64,000 bases of DNA from Haematococcus lacustris (lineage: Eukaryota > Chlorophyta > Chlorophyceae > Chlamydomonadales > Haematococcaceae). The notes under the pieces were generated by a model. It was given only the letters and a program-made list of their open reading frames with translations, had not been told where the DNA came from and did not search any database. Where the stretch lies: contig JASKMD010000007.1 in assembly GCA_030144725.1 (NCBI GenBank), positions 8,543,568-8,607,567 on the forward strand, in the 5' to 3' direction. Position numbers and translations under genes: made by a program. Shown piece by piece: positions 48,511 to 60,033 of this stretch (positions are counted from its first letter, which is position 1; the number at the start of each line of letters is the position of its first letter).

Positions 48511-51112
48511 TCAGGTCAAGTTGTTGCGCATGCGTTTTTGAGGTCTGGCGCCGCGGGAGAACAGGAAGCCCAGCCAGCCTGCCCGCCGGCCCGAGCCCCC
48601 TTGCCCATGACCAGCCACATCGCTGTCTAGATGGTCGGAGCTGTTGGGCAGCTGCATGCTGCCCTGCGCCGCATGCACATGGTGCCATGTGCCATGCGCA
48701 TTGCCATGGCCTTCATGTGGCCAGCGTGCCTGGGTGGCGCCCAGCGCACCTCCCTGGTTGTCCTGCCGCCATTGCTGGTGCTGAGATTCATGCTGCCCCT
48801 GCTGCTGCCCCCCAGTTTCTCGCCCCTGCTGTACTTGCCCCTGCTGATGCAATGCATATACACCCTCCCCTCCTCCTTGAGCCGTAGCCTTGGCCGTGCT
48901 GGTGGGGAAGCCACCCTGACCCAGCAGGTGCCTCTGCACAGCGCCATGGCCAGCCACACCCTGCTGCTGCCCTGCCTCCCTTCCCGGCTGTTCACCACTG
49001 TGCTCCGCTGTGTCAGGGTCGCTGCCACGCCCGTGTGGGCCCCCCCTGGAGGACCCCTCCCTGTCCGCCCCCTGTATGCCCCACCCCCCAGCCCCCGCAG
49101 AGTAAAGCTGCTGAGCAGGCTCCCCCCGGCCTGGCTGCCAGTCAGACCACAAGGGGTGATCAGGGGAGAGTGGCAGGGGCGGCAGGGGGTGGAGCACCTT
49201 GGTCTCGCCAGGGCCAGGGGCCAGGCTGGGGGCGGGGCTGGGAGCGGGGCTGCGGGCTGGGCCAGGGGCGGGGGCGGTGATGGCAAGGGAGGGTGTGGCC
49301 TGAGCCAAGGACAGCTCCAGTCGCTGAGTGGCTTGCTCCAGGCGTGATGTCAGCTGCGCGTTCGTGCGAGCTAGCTCAACATTGGCAGCCTGTGAGGGGA
49401 GTGTCAGACACACACACACGCATGGCCTGCTCAGCATGAGCTCTTTGACTGACATGTTGTGAAAGAAGTGTAGAGGAAGGCCACGCACAGGATAAGCATG
49501 CTTGGCTGCCCCACCTCCCTGCCCCACCCCCCTGCCCCACAACATCCCTGCCCCAGACCCCTCCCGATTTGCCTGCCCCACCCATGTGCCCTCACCTTGG
49601 CCTGCCCCAGCTGCTGCAGCGCTGTCACCAGCTCCCCCTCAAGGTGGGTGAGGCTGGCATGGATGGCCTGCACCAGCCGCACCTCCTCCTCAGCCATTGC
49701 AGCCACCCGGCTGCCGCTGCTGACCGGACCTGCTGGCAGCCACTGCTGCAGGGCAGCCAGGGCCAGCCGGGTGCCCTCCAGGCCTGGGCCCCTCAACCCT
49801 GCGGCGCCCAGCGCCTTAGCCTCCTGTTGCCCAGCAGGTAGAGGCCAGCTGCCGCTGTCCCTGCCACCGCCATTGCTGCTGCTGCTCCCATTGCCTGCAG
49901 GCTGCTGCTGGCGCTGCTGCTGCTGCTTGGGGGTGAGGTGTGGGGAGACCTGGTGGGGGGTGGTGCGCAGCCAGGTCATGGCACGGTCAGCAATGACTGC
50001 ACTAGGGGCGTCACCCTGCAGGGCTGCCTGGCTGTCTCTGCTGCTGGCCAGGCCGCTGCCTGGGTGCCTTGGCTGCACCGCTGGAGCCTCACCAACTACA
50101 GCATGTGACCCGTTTGCACTAGCCCCGCCCGCCGAGCTGCCTGTGGTGCCACCACCTGGGTTCTGGCCCTGCCTCTCTGTTGCTGCTGCCTGCTGCAGCT
50201 GTTGCTGCAGCTGCTGCTGCTCCCGCTGCAGCTCAGCCAGCTGCGCCTGCGTCTGTGCTGCTGCTGAGCGGGCAGCGGCAGCCTCAGCCTGCCAGGAGGA
50301 GCAGCTGGCCTGGGCTTCCTCCACAGCCAGCTGGGCCTGGGCCAGCTGCTGGGCTAGGTCCTGGAGGTGTTGCGGCTGCAGGAGGTCACACTGGCAGGAG
50401 GTGTCGGTGGTGATGCAAGGCACAGGGGCCAGGCCGGCCAGCAGGGCGTCCCTGGCCCGGCTGCTCATCCCTGCGTTTTGCATGCATGCTTGCATGTGGC
50501 ACATGATGCGTGCATGATTATCTAATTGGTTGGTCTGACGTTTCCTTGGGCATCCCTTGCTGCTTTGGCATGTTGTTGAGTAGGCTGACGCAGGTACAGG
50601 CCTGCGCTGAGGCAGCAGCTGCTGCTGTGAAGGTGCCATGAGGTGGCAGACATGGCCTCCTGCTGCAAGAGCTGCCACTAATAGGGGGTCCCTTGACTGT
50701 CATGTCATGTCCTGATCAGGCTATCCCAGTGTCAGTCAGGCGCCTATACAGGCGTGCAGGTGCAGCAGGCGCAGCAGATGCAGCAGATGAGGCATGTGCA
50801 GCATGTACATGCAACAGGGGCAGCAGGGGTTGAAGGGGGCCCCAGGTGTAGGGTCCAGGGGCAGCAGGGCTGCAGGGTCAGGTGCAGCTGGCCCCGCACC
50901 CCACCCACCTGCCTCCTCCATCATCTTGTTCAGCCGAGACTCCGTCTGTTTCAGGCGCACAAAGAGCGCCCGCTTCTCCTGCATCAGCCGGCCCAGGTCG
51001 GCGTTCAGGGCGGCGGCGTCCTTGCGGCTGGCAGCCAGCGCCCGCTCAGCCTGACCGGCCTGCAGGCCCCACCACCACAGCCACCAGCCACAGCAGCAGT
51101 GTCAGCAGGCAC

Positions 51113-51187
<75 letters not shown>

Positions 51188-54100
51188 ATTGTGACCAGCA
51201 CAGCAACCGCACAGCCAGCAGCAGTGACAGGAGACAACTGAACAAGACACCCCTGGGGCAGGGACCTGTCTTCATCTGCTTAAAGGCTCAACCAGCACCT
51301 ATGGAGGCACCAGCAGCCTGCAAGCAGCTGCGCTATCAACAGCAGCAGCATGCACAGGTCACCCTGGCTGCCTAGGGACCCCAGCTGCGAACAACCTTGC
51401 TGACCCTTTGCCTGACCCTGATCCTGACACTGTGTCAGTGTGAGCATGAGACTCAGCAGCAGCATGGTGTGCAACAGCAGGTGTGACCTCTGGGGTCACA
51501 CTGTACACACCCCTGCCATCCCTCACACCAATATGAGCAGGCAGGCAGGCAGTGGTGTGCCTGACCTGTGCGCTGCGTTCAGCAGCCTCCTTCTCGTGCT
51601 TCAGCTGCTGCGACCTGGCCTGCAGTAAGGACGCCTCCAACACCACCACCTCCCCCGCCAAGCTGCAGGCAGGTCGGGCGGTGGGTCATCCATCAGTGAG
51701 TCTGTTTGCTAGTCAGTCATCTGGTTGGTCGGTTAGTTGGTTGGGCGGGCCAAGGGCAGGCCTATAGAGCAGCCAGGTAGGCCTGGCAGGCAGACAGGCA
51801 TTGTGTGAGACTGGGTGTGTCGAGCACACCATACCTAAACACTCGCCCAGTAACCCAGCCACAGCTTCATGACCTGACAACTGGGCTCCTGTTCATGACC
51901 ATGTGTGACTGGCTCTGAGTGAGAAGGGCTTGCACCTGGAGTAGTGTGAGGTCCTTAGAGATTGGGCGTGCCAAGTCATGTCAGCCATGGCCTTCAGCAA
52001 ACTTGCAGGTTTGGGTATTGACCTCCTGTGTAAGACCCTTCCTTGGCTTTGTGCTTCAAGCGAAGGTGTTCACTGTCGTGATTGATGGAGTGCTCGCTCT
52101 GGCTCTAGGGGTGGACCTCACTTCAGGCATGCAATCAGAGTGGGTGACCAGTGTGCGCACTGAAAGCAGGCAGCTAATACACCGTGTTGCTAGGCGTGCG
52201 GGCCCTGCAATGCCCTGCAATGCCTGGGGCAGGGGCAGAGGCAGAGGCAGGGGCTGGGGGCTGGAGGCTGGGGCAGGGGCAGGGGCAGGGGCAGGGGCAG
52301 GGGCAGGGGCAGGGGCAGGGGCAGGGGCAGGGGCAGGGGCAGGGGCAGGGGCAGGGGCAGGGGCAGGGGCTATGGGCGTCCAGGTAATGGCCCCAGGGGT
52401 TAGTGGCTAGCTACCTTGACACTCACCCCGTGGCCCTGTCTACTGCCTCGTGCATGGCCACCCTGGCTGCGTCCCTCTCAGCCCCCAATGCCTCCAAGGC
52501 CAGTGCCTGCGCTTGCAGCTCCGACTCATACTTAGCCACCTGCCGCATCAACAACGACGACCACAACAACAACAGCGGCAACAGCAGCAAGTAGCTGAGG
52601 CCCGGCAACAGCAGCTGGGGGCTAGGCTAGCCAAGCATGAGAAGACATCTCAGCTTTTTGTACATGGATAAAGCATCTGAGAAGATAAGAACTTGACTCT
52701 TAAGGGGTGGGTACCACTTGGCATGCAAGCAGTAGCGGGGCTGGGAGGCTGGCCAGGCTTCACCTGCTGCTGTAAGCCGTCTAGGGTTTTGCCTTGGGCG
52801 TTCAGGCGGTCGGCCAGCGCCTCATTCTCCTCACTTAATGCAAGCTGAACAAGCAGCAGCACCAGCAGCAGCAGCCTTTGCAACAGCAGCAGCCTTTGCA
52901 GCAGCAGCAGCCCTTGCAGCAGCAGCAGCAGCAGCAGCATGGGGAGCAGCAGCAGCAGCCTTTGCCGCAGCAATGGGGCAGTAGCCCTGTGTGCATGTCC
53001 TGGGTGCACAGCAGAGGTAAGGGATGCTCACCTGGACGCTTGCCACCCTGCACACTAAGCAGACCTGGCAAGCGGACAGTAGCGCATGCACCTGGCTCAC
53101 CTGAGTGCCCTGCCAGGAGTGTGACCCAGGCAATGCAAGAGGTGTGACCACATGCTCACCTGGCTGCCTGCTGCCCAGCCACCCATTTTCTGTCCAGCAG
53201 CAGCCAAACAGAACAGAACAGAACAGCAGTAGCAGAACCCCCTCCCACCTGCATCTTGTATTGCGTTTCCAGTCCCCTGCTGAGCTCCAGCTTCTCCCTC
53301 GTCAGCTCATCAATGTGCAGCTGCAGGCTGGCCACCGCTGATGCATTAGCCTCTCGCCCGGCAGCCAGGCTAGATGACGAGGGGCTGCAGCACAGGCACG
53401 ACACCACACCACCCTTACACTGTGGATAGGTTGGCCTCCATCAGACACAACTGCCACAACTGACACAACAGACACAACAGACAGGGAGGCAGCAATGGGA
53501 CCAATGACAGCTAGGAAGGGTGAGGGGTGCAGGGGGAGGACTGTGTCCAGGGAGGGGAGCAGGGCGAGGAGGGCTGGGTCGGGGTTTGCGGGGAGAGGTA
53601 CACGGCTATGGCCATGGGGTGGTGCCGGGCAGTAGGGGTGACAAGGTCAGAGCATAGGGTCGGTATCAAAGCTGTCGGTGGAGGTAGAGGTGGGGGGCCA
53701 GAGAGAATCATTTGAGGTAGGCTGGGAAGGGGTTCAGCTGCTGGGGCAGCAGGGGCAGCAGGGGCATGGCCCGTGGCAGTTAATGTGCGCCGCCAGCATG
53801 TCCACAGCACACGTGTGCAGCCTGACCACAGCTCAGCCCCCAGGCAAGCAGGCCACTGACTGGTGGCTGTGGTGGTGGCGCTCCACCAGCTCCCACGCCG
53901 GCCCCTTGCCCCCGGCCTGCTGCTCTCCTGTCGCTGCCATCCACGGGGGCAGCTTCTTGCCGGCTTCCTCATACTGACGTGGCTGCTGCTGCTGGTCCTG
54001 GTAGCCGTGGTGGTGGTGCTGCATTGCCCCCTGTTCAGAGCTCCATGCAGCAGCGTCCCCTCCCCCTGCCTCCCCCTGCCCCAGGCTGCTGTCGCCCCAG

Positions 54101-57100
54101 CCCTCACCCTCAAGACCCTCATGGCTGGGTGGGTGGCTGATGCCCAGCAAACTGCCAGAGGAGGCGCTCTCTACCACAGTGAGGGGGACCCCAGGGGCAG
54201 GCTGTGCTGCTGGGCCAGGGGGGGCCAACACACTGCTGAGGTATGCCTGCAGGAAGGAGGGGGGGGCGGAGGGGGCATCCTGTGGGGCCCCTGACCCCCT
54301 TGCTTGGCCACCTGCACCCCCTGCTGTCGTAGGAGCACTGAGGGGCCTGCTGCTGCTGCTGCTGCTGCTCCCACCCTCCCCTGCCCCAGCTGCCCAGGTG
54401 GTGATGGAGGATGAGTCAGGAGTGAGGGTCACTGGCTGCAGCTGAGGGCCTGCTGGCTGCGCCTGAGCAGCAGGTTGTTGCTTGAATGGCAGAAGGGGCA
54501 GGGGCAGGGGTGTGGGCAGGGTAGGGGGGTCTAGGGAGATGTCCCTGAAGCCTGCCAGGGGGCCCGCGAGGAGGGGCCCAGCTAGGGGTTCAGGTCCTGG
54601 GTGTAGAGTGCTGTCTGGTGTGAGGGCTGAGGGAGGGGCCTGGCTGGAAGTTGCTGGGAAGCTGCTGACTGTACCTACGCTCTGCTGCTGCTGCTGCTGC
54701 TCTTGCATTGTCAAGCGCTGCTGTCTGAACCAAGCAGGCTTGGGTGGTGGCAGCCCTGCTCCTGCTGTCATCAAGGCAGGAGGCCCTGCTGCTGCCGCCG
54801 CCGCCGCTGCCCTGACAGCAGTGGAGGCTTGAGGGGGTGGCCCTGCCTGTGAGCCTGCCTTGCCTGCTGACGTGCTAGCTGAATGGAGGGCCGCAGGCTG
54901 GGACGAAGCCCCCAACCCAGGCTGTGGCCTGCTCCATGGCAGCCCTCCTGCACCACTGGCCAGGCTGGGTGAGGGTCCTGTCGCTGACTGCTGGCTGCTG
55001 GACTGCTGGCCTGGCCAGGTCGGGATGGACCCGGCCAACTGTGCTGCAGGTGTGAGGCCGCCTCCCTGGCTGCTGTGGGCGCAGGGCTGGGAGCTCGCTT
55101 CTCCTCCTGTTGTCAGGGGCACCCCCGCTCCCATGGTGTGACCCTGTGCCTGGGTCATACCTTCAGAGGACGTCACACTCGACACCGTGGGGGTGGGGGC
55201 TCCCTCACGCCATGCCACACCCCCTACCTGCTTCAGTGGGGCCACCCTGACATTGAGCTCATCTGTGTCAGCCTGTGCTGCCAGGGTGGTTGCAGTTAGG
55301 GCGGCTGGTTCAGTTGGGGCAGGAGGGGTAGCTTTGCTGGAGGCAGAGCCTGCTGAGGCGGCGGGAGGGGGGCCCGCCTGAGGAGCACTGCTGCTGACGG
55401 CTGGGGTACCAAACAGCCAGGCAAAGCGTGAGCCCCGCATTGAGCCTGGGGCTGAACTTGCCGGGGCTGCAGGGCTGGACCCTGCAAGCGGGTGGCCGGG
55501 CGGTGGTTGGGCGGTTGGGGTGTATCCAGCTTCCACTGAGTCATCTTCCTCTTGTACAAACTGGGCAAAGGCGTCTGCCAAGGAAGGCTGGGGGGCAGGA
55601 GGGTCGCCTGCAAAGGGGATGAGTCACACCAGGAGAGCTGCAGGCGTACCAGGGGGGCGCATGCCTGCCCCTAAGCTGGCTCTGGTGGGTCAGGGGCATG
55701 TGGGAGCAGGGACCGGGCAGGGCAGGGGTGCTACAGTCATGGGGCAGCAGCCCAGGCCCTGAGGTGGCTCCAGTGGAGCGCTGCTGTGCTCTGCATGCCA
55801 ACCAGGCAGCGCTTTGGGCTCAGGGGCGGAGCTGGTTGCAAGGGGCGCAGCACCCCGCTGAAGACCCATTGAGGTCAATGGAGCTGGCTGGCAGTTTTAG
55901 GTAAGCGTGACCCAACTATCATCGGGTTTCAGCGCATGAGAGGGTTGAGTGCATTGCAGCGTGAGCAGCAGCAGCAGCAGCAGCATGGTCGTGTGATGCT
56001 GATGGGGTCACGGTGTGGTGCTGGAGCCAGATGTCAAGGTGGTTGTGGGGGGGTGGTTACAAGGTGGTTGTGAGGTGGCTGATAGGTAAGGCAGGGGCCA
56101 GCGGCCCTTCCCCACCCTCGGGCCTTCCCCCTGCCCCCTGGCCCCCTTGCCCCTGGCACCCCCCCTTCCCTGCCCCTGACCTCAGCCTAGTGCCTTTGTC
56201 ACTCTTCCCCTGCCCCGCATGCCCCTTGCACACCCCCTACAGCTTACCACCTGTCTCTTGTGTGCAAGACGGGAGTACAAGCTCGTCCCCTGCCTGTCCC
56301 CTGGCCTTGTCCCAGCGCCAACTCCCCTCATTTACCGCCCCACCCTCACCCCATCACCACGCCCCCTTCAGCCACACCTCCTGCCAGCCCCACCTGCCAG
56401 CCACCCACCAGGGGGCTGGGCTGACTCAGCAGCAGTGGCCGGCTCCCTCACCGCCCCGTGCCTGGCCTGCTGCTGCTCTTGCTGAGGTGGCACAGCAGCA
56501 GGTGGAGCAGCCGCTGCTGGAACTGAGGCGCCTGGGGACTCGCTTGTGCCTGCCCGCTGCTGGCTGGCCCCTGTCCCTGAACCTGGACCTGCAATGCCTG
56601 CTCCTCCTCCTGAACTCGTGACAGCTGCCAGCACCGCTGCGGAGGTAGGGGTGCCGTGGACACCAGGCAAGTCCCTGTCACCGCCAGCCTGCAGCCCCTG
56701 CTCGCCTCGCCCTGGTCTCTGTTGCGCCTGCGCCTGTTGCTGCCCCTCCACCTGTTGCTGCCCCTGCACCTGTTGCTGCCCCTGCTGCGTTGCATGCTGC
56801 TGCGCCTGCTGCTGTGCCTGCTGCTGCGCCTGCTGCTGTGCCTGCTGCTGCCAGATTGGAGCCTTGGCATTTGAGGATTGCGCCCCCTGCTGCACTGCTC
56901 CCAGGCGCTGTAGGGAGCTGCCACTGCTGCTCTTGCCGCTGACTTCATCAGGCGTGCTGTCCCTGACAAGACTATGGCTGGGCCCAGGGAGTGGCTGGGT
57001 CGGGGCGGCTGGGTCAGAGCGTGCCGGGCTGGGCAGCAGCAAAGTGGCTTGACTGGTGTTGGCTGGCCCATGTGCCTCTTCTGCTGGTGCGCCCCCTGCC

Positions 57101-57972
57101 TCCACTGTGTCTGGAAGACCACTGGGAGCGCCTGGTGGCGGCTGTGGGGTCAAGGTACTGCCCAGGCTGGGCAGCGTGGGTGGGAGGGCCTGGGCCTGGG
57201 CGGGCTGGGGTGGGGCTGTGGGCTGGGGAGGGAAGGCGGGTGATGGGCCCGGGGGAGCCATGCTGGGTCTTGGCAACTCATGTGGCTGGTTTGGCAATGC
57301 AGCTGGCAGCTGTGGGTGGCTGGGTGGCTGGGTAGCTGCTGGGAAGCTGCTAGGTGGGGTTGGGTGAGGGGATGGCCAGAGGGGCGCCCCTGTCTTGTCC
57401 TTGGGTGTTGGCTGGAAAGGTATAGCGCCATCCAATAGTTGGAATTCTACCCCTGCAGCTGCTGTGGGGGTGTGGGCCTCAGCAGGACTGGGTTCTACTG
57501 CCTTCTGTGCAAAGGGTGTAGCATTGAGCGCAAGCTGGCCTGGCACCTCTGTTGGTGGGGCTAGTACTCCTGTGAACATCCAATACAATCCATCCAGTTC
57601 TGTGGGCTTAACTAGGGGGACCGTGCAAAAGTATCTCTGCACCACTTGCTAACAACCACAACCCTGGCGGGGAAGCACACCTGCATTGCTTGCTGGCAGG
57701 TTGCCGCTGGCTAGCGCATTGCCTGATGTCTCGCCTGCGAGTCCCAGGTGCGCAGCTGCAGCGCTCACTGACGTGTTCTTCGCGTACACAAGCACAGGTG
57801 CAATACTCACTAGTCTTTGCTGGTGGAGCTTTAGAGAGCGCCTTAACCTTGCGGAATTCCTCAAGCTGCAATTGTGACTCAGACGAGGTTATGTTACCAA
57901 AGCATGACTCTTAGCCTACGTATCGCGCACCTTCCTGCGCCCTGCCTCCGCAAGCTTTGCCCGATCTGCCAT
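48511..57972 (-). CDS. BLISTER-like coiled-coil protein
   Basis: Resembles plant BLISTER, known in Arabidopsis as a partner of the Polycomb methyltransferase CURLY LEAF. N terminus, exons 57931-57972, 57811-57865 and 57681-57767: 'MADRAKLAEAGRRK' + 'LEEFRKVKALSKAPPAKT', the BLISTER signature. Then two long Gln/Pro/Ser-rich exons, 56394-57569 and from 55607 to about 53.85 kb, the latter with 'DAFAQFVQEEDDSV'. Then coiled-coil exons: 53249-53384 ('LQLHIDELTREKLELSRGLE'), 52764-52844 ('LALSEENEALADRLNAQGK'), 52427-52539, 51566-51662, 50909-51059, 49596-50470 and 48511-49389 ('LARTNAQLTSRLEQATQRLE'). Phases agree except at the 53.85-to-53.38 kb join, where the donor or an extra exon is unresolved. 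About 1800 aa, much longer than the plant protein through low-complexity expansion. Confidence 0.75.
51112..51186. repeat. CAG microsatellite in intron of BLISTER-like gene
   Basis: About two dozen CAG units, with few interruptions, lie between the exons at 51566 and 51059. Further CAG-rich tracts occur at 52850-52970 and 54680-54705. Confidence 0.88.
52262..52372. repeat. (GGGGCA)n hexamer array
   Basis: About 17 near-perfect GGGGCA units lie in an intron of the BLISTER-like gene, 55 bp downstream in gene sense of the exon ending at 52427. G-runs of this kind can form quadruplexes on the plus strand (inference). Confidence 0.9.
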
Positions 57973-58757
57973 TTAGAGCGCAGTCTAACCGCAGGACAGT
58001 GTGGCCCTGCGGCAGCACCTCCTGCAGCTTTCACTGTTCAAACTAATTTACAGGATATATTTGCTTGCTTGCTTCTCATCTTTGTCAATATTTGTACCAT
58101 TTCACACTGACTCGCTTTTCCAGTTTTCAATATTCAGTTCAGGCTGTCCTGTATCCCTATCCTCCTGTGAAGCCCCTACACTTCTCCACAGGAGTCAGTG
58201 ACCGGTGTGTGTCCCTAACCTAGGTCCCTAACCCCAGGAGTCGATAGAGCCCTATCCTACACTATGCACACTCTATCGCACACACATCCCCTTTGTCAGG
58301 GGCAATTGAATTGTTTGTTTTACTTTGCTCGTGCCATGATGCACATGTCACCATCGCTGCGATCAGTAACCTATTTGCTTGCTTGCTTCTCATCTCTGAT
58401 TTTATTTATTAAGTTATTATTAAATTATTATACCATTATTAATCTATATATTGTTAAACTATTTACTTAATTTCATTTCAATTCGCAGAAAATACTTGCT
58501 TATCACATGGGCATCGGTATCGGCATGTCCAAGAAGGCGACAATGGCCTGGAGGTCGGGTAATGACCAAATGGACATGATGTATTTGTTCCATTTGTGTC
58601 AATATTTGTCCCATTTCACACTGACTCGCTTCCAGTTTCTAGGCCCAGCCAACACCCAACTTTTCACTAGCTGGTCGTTTTATCCCTTGTATTCAAGATG
58701 GTATGCCCTGCCTACGCAGGCAGAGTCTCACGAGTCACGCTCAATAGCCACCCTTTG
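57973..58757. other. Intergenic, AT-richer, with duplicated segments
   Basis: Lies upstream of the BLISTER-like gene. TTTGCTTGCTTGCTTCTCAT occurs near 58063 and 58374, and CCATTTCACACTGACTCGCT near 58098 and 58611, showing dispersed internal duplication. An AT-rich stretch lies at 58395-58480. No gene recognised; the promoter of the BLISTER-like gene should be at the left edge. Confidence 0.5.
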
Positions 58758-59525
58758 CTGACAAATAAAGCTTATTAAACATGGAACAACTTGTTTGACT
58801 GTGGCCCACAGTGTGGGTCATCTCACCCAGCTAATCCATCAGGTTGAAGCATCCTCGGTCGCACCCTTGACGACTACAAACCCCACACCGGTGGCACGCT
58901 TTCCCCCTAGACCACTGGGCACCTCATCAGAATTAAACAGCTTGACGCTTACCAGGCTGACATCCTTTGTAAACTATTGGGGCATATGCGTCATTGCGGG
59001 TCCGGCCATGAACGCCACGGCGGTACTCTCCAGCCCGGTGCAGCCTCTGTCTGCCCTTGGGCAGCTGGTCATTGACCCGCTTGTAGCCCTGCTGGTACTC
59101 CTTGCCAATGGGGGGCAAAGCCTTCAAGCCCTCACAGCTGCACAGCTCTAGGGGGCGCTGCACGCTCTCCCCAATGCGCTGGCAGTTCAGGCATCCGTTG
59201 GTGTCCCGGTCCAGCCACCTGCCCCATGGGGGGCCTTGGGGTATTGGCACTGGTCCAGGTGCAGCTGGTGGGAGAAGGGCATGGAGAGGGTGCTGGGCCT
59301 AGGTCCCTGGTCAAGGGGAGGTGGGGCTGGCCCCTCATGGCACCACATCAGGCCCCGCAACGGCTTGCCATGCCGCAAGCGTCCAGCTGGGTGCAGCAGC
59401 CACAGGATCACCACTCTTTCAGGGGGACCCAGTCCGCTGGATTGAGCTAGTTGCGGAGCAAACTCGACTTGTAAGGCTTGGGGGCATGCACAGTCGAGTT
59501 GACTGTGCATGGCTGGCAGATGACT
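58758..59525 (-). pseudogene. Decayed family F (Fanzor-like) copy
   Basis: Conserved 3' tail at 58760-58985, then on the minus strand 'GRWLDRDTNGCLNCQRIGE', 'RPLELCSCEGLKALPPIGKE' and 'LPKGRQRLHRAGEYRRG'. Further 5' but in another frame comes 'LRGLMWCHEGPAPPP', and only traces beyond about 59.46 kb. The Pro-rich insertion is much shorter than in the 42-kb copy. A frameshift and truncation make it a pseudogene. Confidence 0.75.
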
Positions 59526-59632
59526 AGTTTAGGTGTTACGCACCAGAGGCACAGCGCCGTGTGACAAGGTCGGTTCGGTTGACCGTTACCTCAGAGAATT
59601 GCAGCCCGCTATTTGCTATTTTGTTTTTTTCA

Positions 59633-59966
59633 CACAATTTGAAAGCCAGGCAAGCAGTGGAAGGCCAGCTCAATCCCTATCTGCATCGAGATGGTGCGTG
59701 GTATTAGATGGCTTTTTTTCCGGACGCAATTGACTCAGGCTGTCCTGTATCCTGAAACAATTGCCACTGTCATTTCCTATTTTATATGCGCAGGCACAGG
59801 CACTGGCACAGGCATTCAGTTAGTTAACTTAAACTTAATCAGTTAAGTTACACTTAGTTAGATAATTCGCTCACAATTTGCACGCCAGGCAAGCAGTGAA
59901 AGGCCAGCTCAAACCATATCTTTTTTCCATGGTGCGTGGTATCAAATGGCTTCATCGATGGACGCA
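59633..59966. repeat. ~85-bp direct duplication upstream of the DUF1118 gene
   Basis: About 85 bp starting at 59633 recur, diverged, from 59872. Shared cores are GCCAGGCAAGCAGTG and GGTGCGTGGTAT. An AT-rich GTTAACTTAAAC-type stretch lies between them. The second copy runs to within 70 bp of the modelled start codon, so the duplication covers promoter or 5' UTR sequence. Confidence 0.75.
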
Positions 59967-60033
59967 TCGACGCAGATGCAATAGCCCTCAACGCAACCGA
60001 TGCTTACTGTTCGGATGGCCTCCGCAGGCTGCT

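Noticed and set aside
51005..51250. Poly-Cys, poly-Ala and poly-Gln frames
   Set aside because: All frames come from one CAG microsatellite in an intron of the BLISTER-like gene.
53511..54122. Separate Pro/Ser-rich gene on either strand
   Set aside because: The long minus-strand BLISTER-like exon covers most of it in another frame, and no independent domain or splice pattern was found. A small linking exon of that gene here remains possible.
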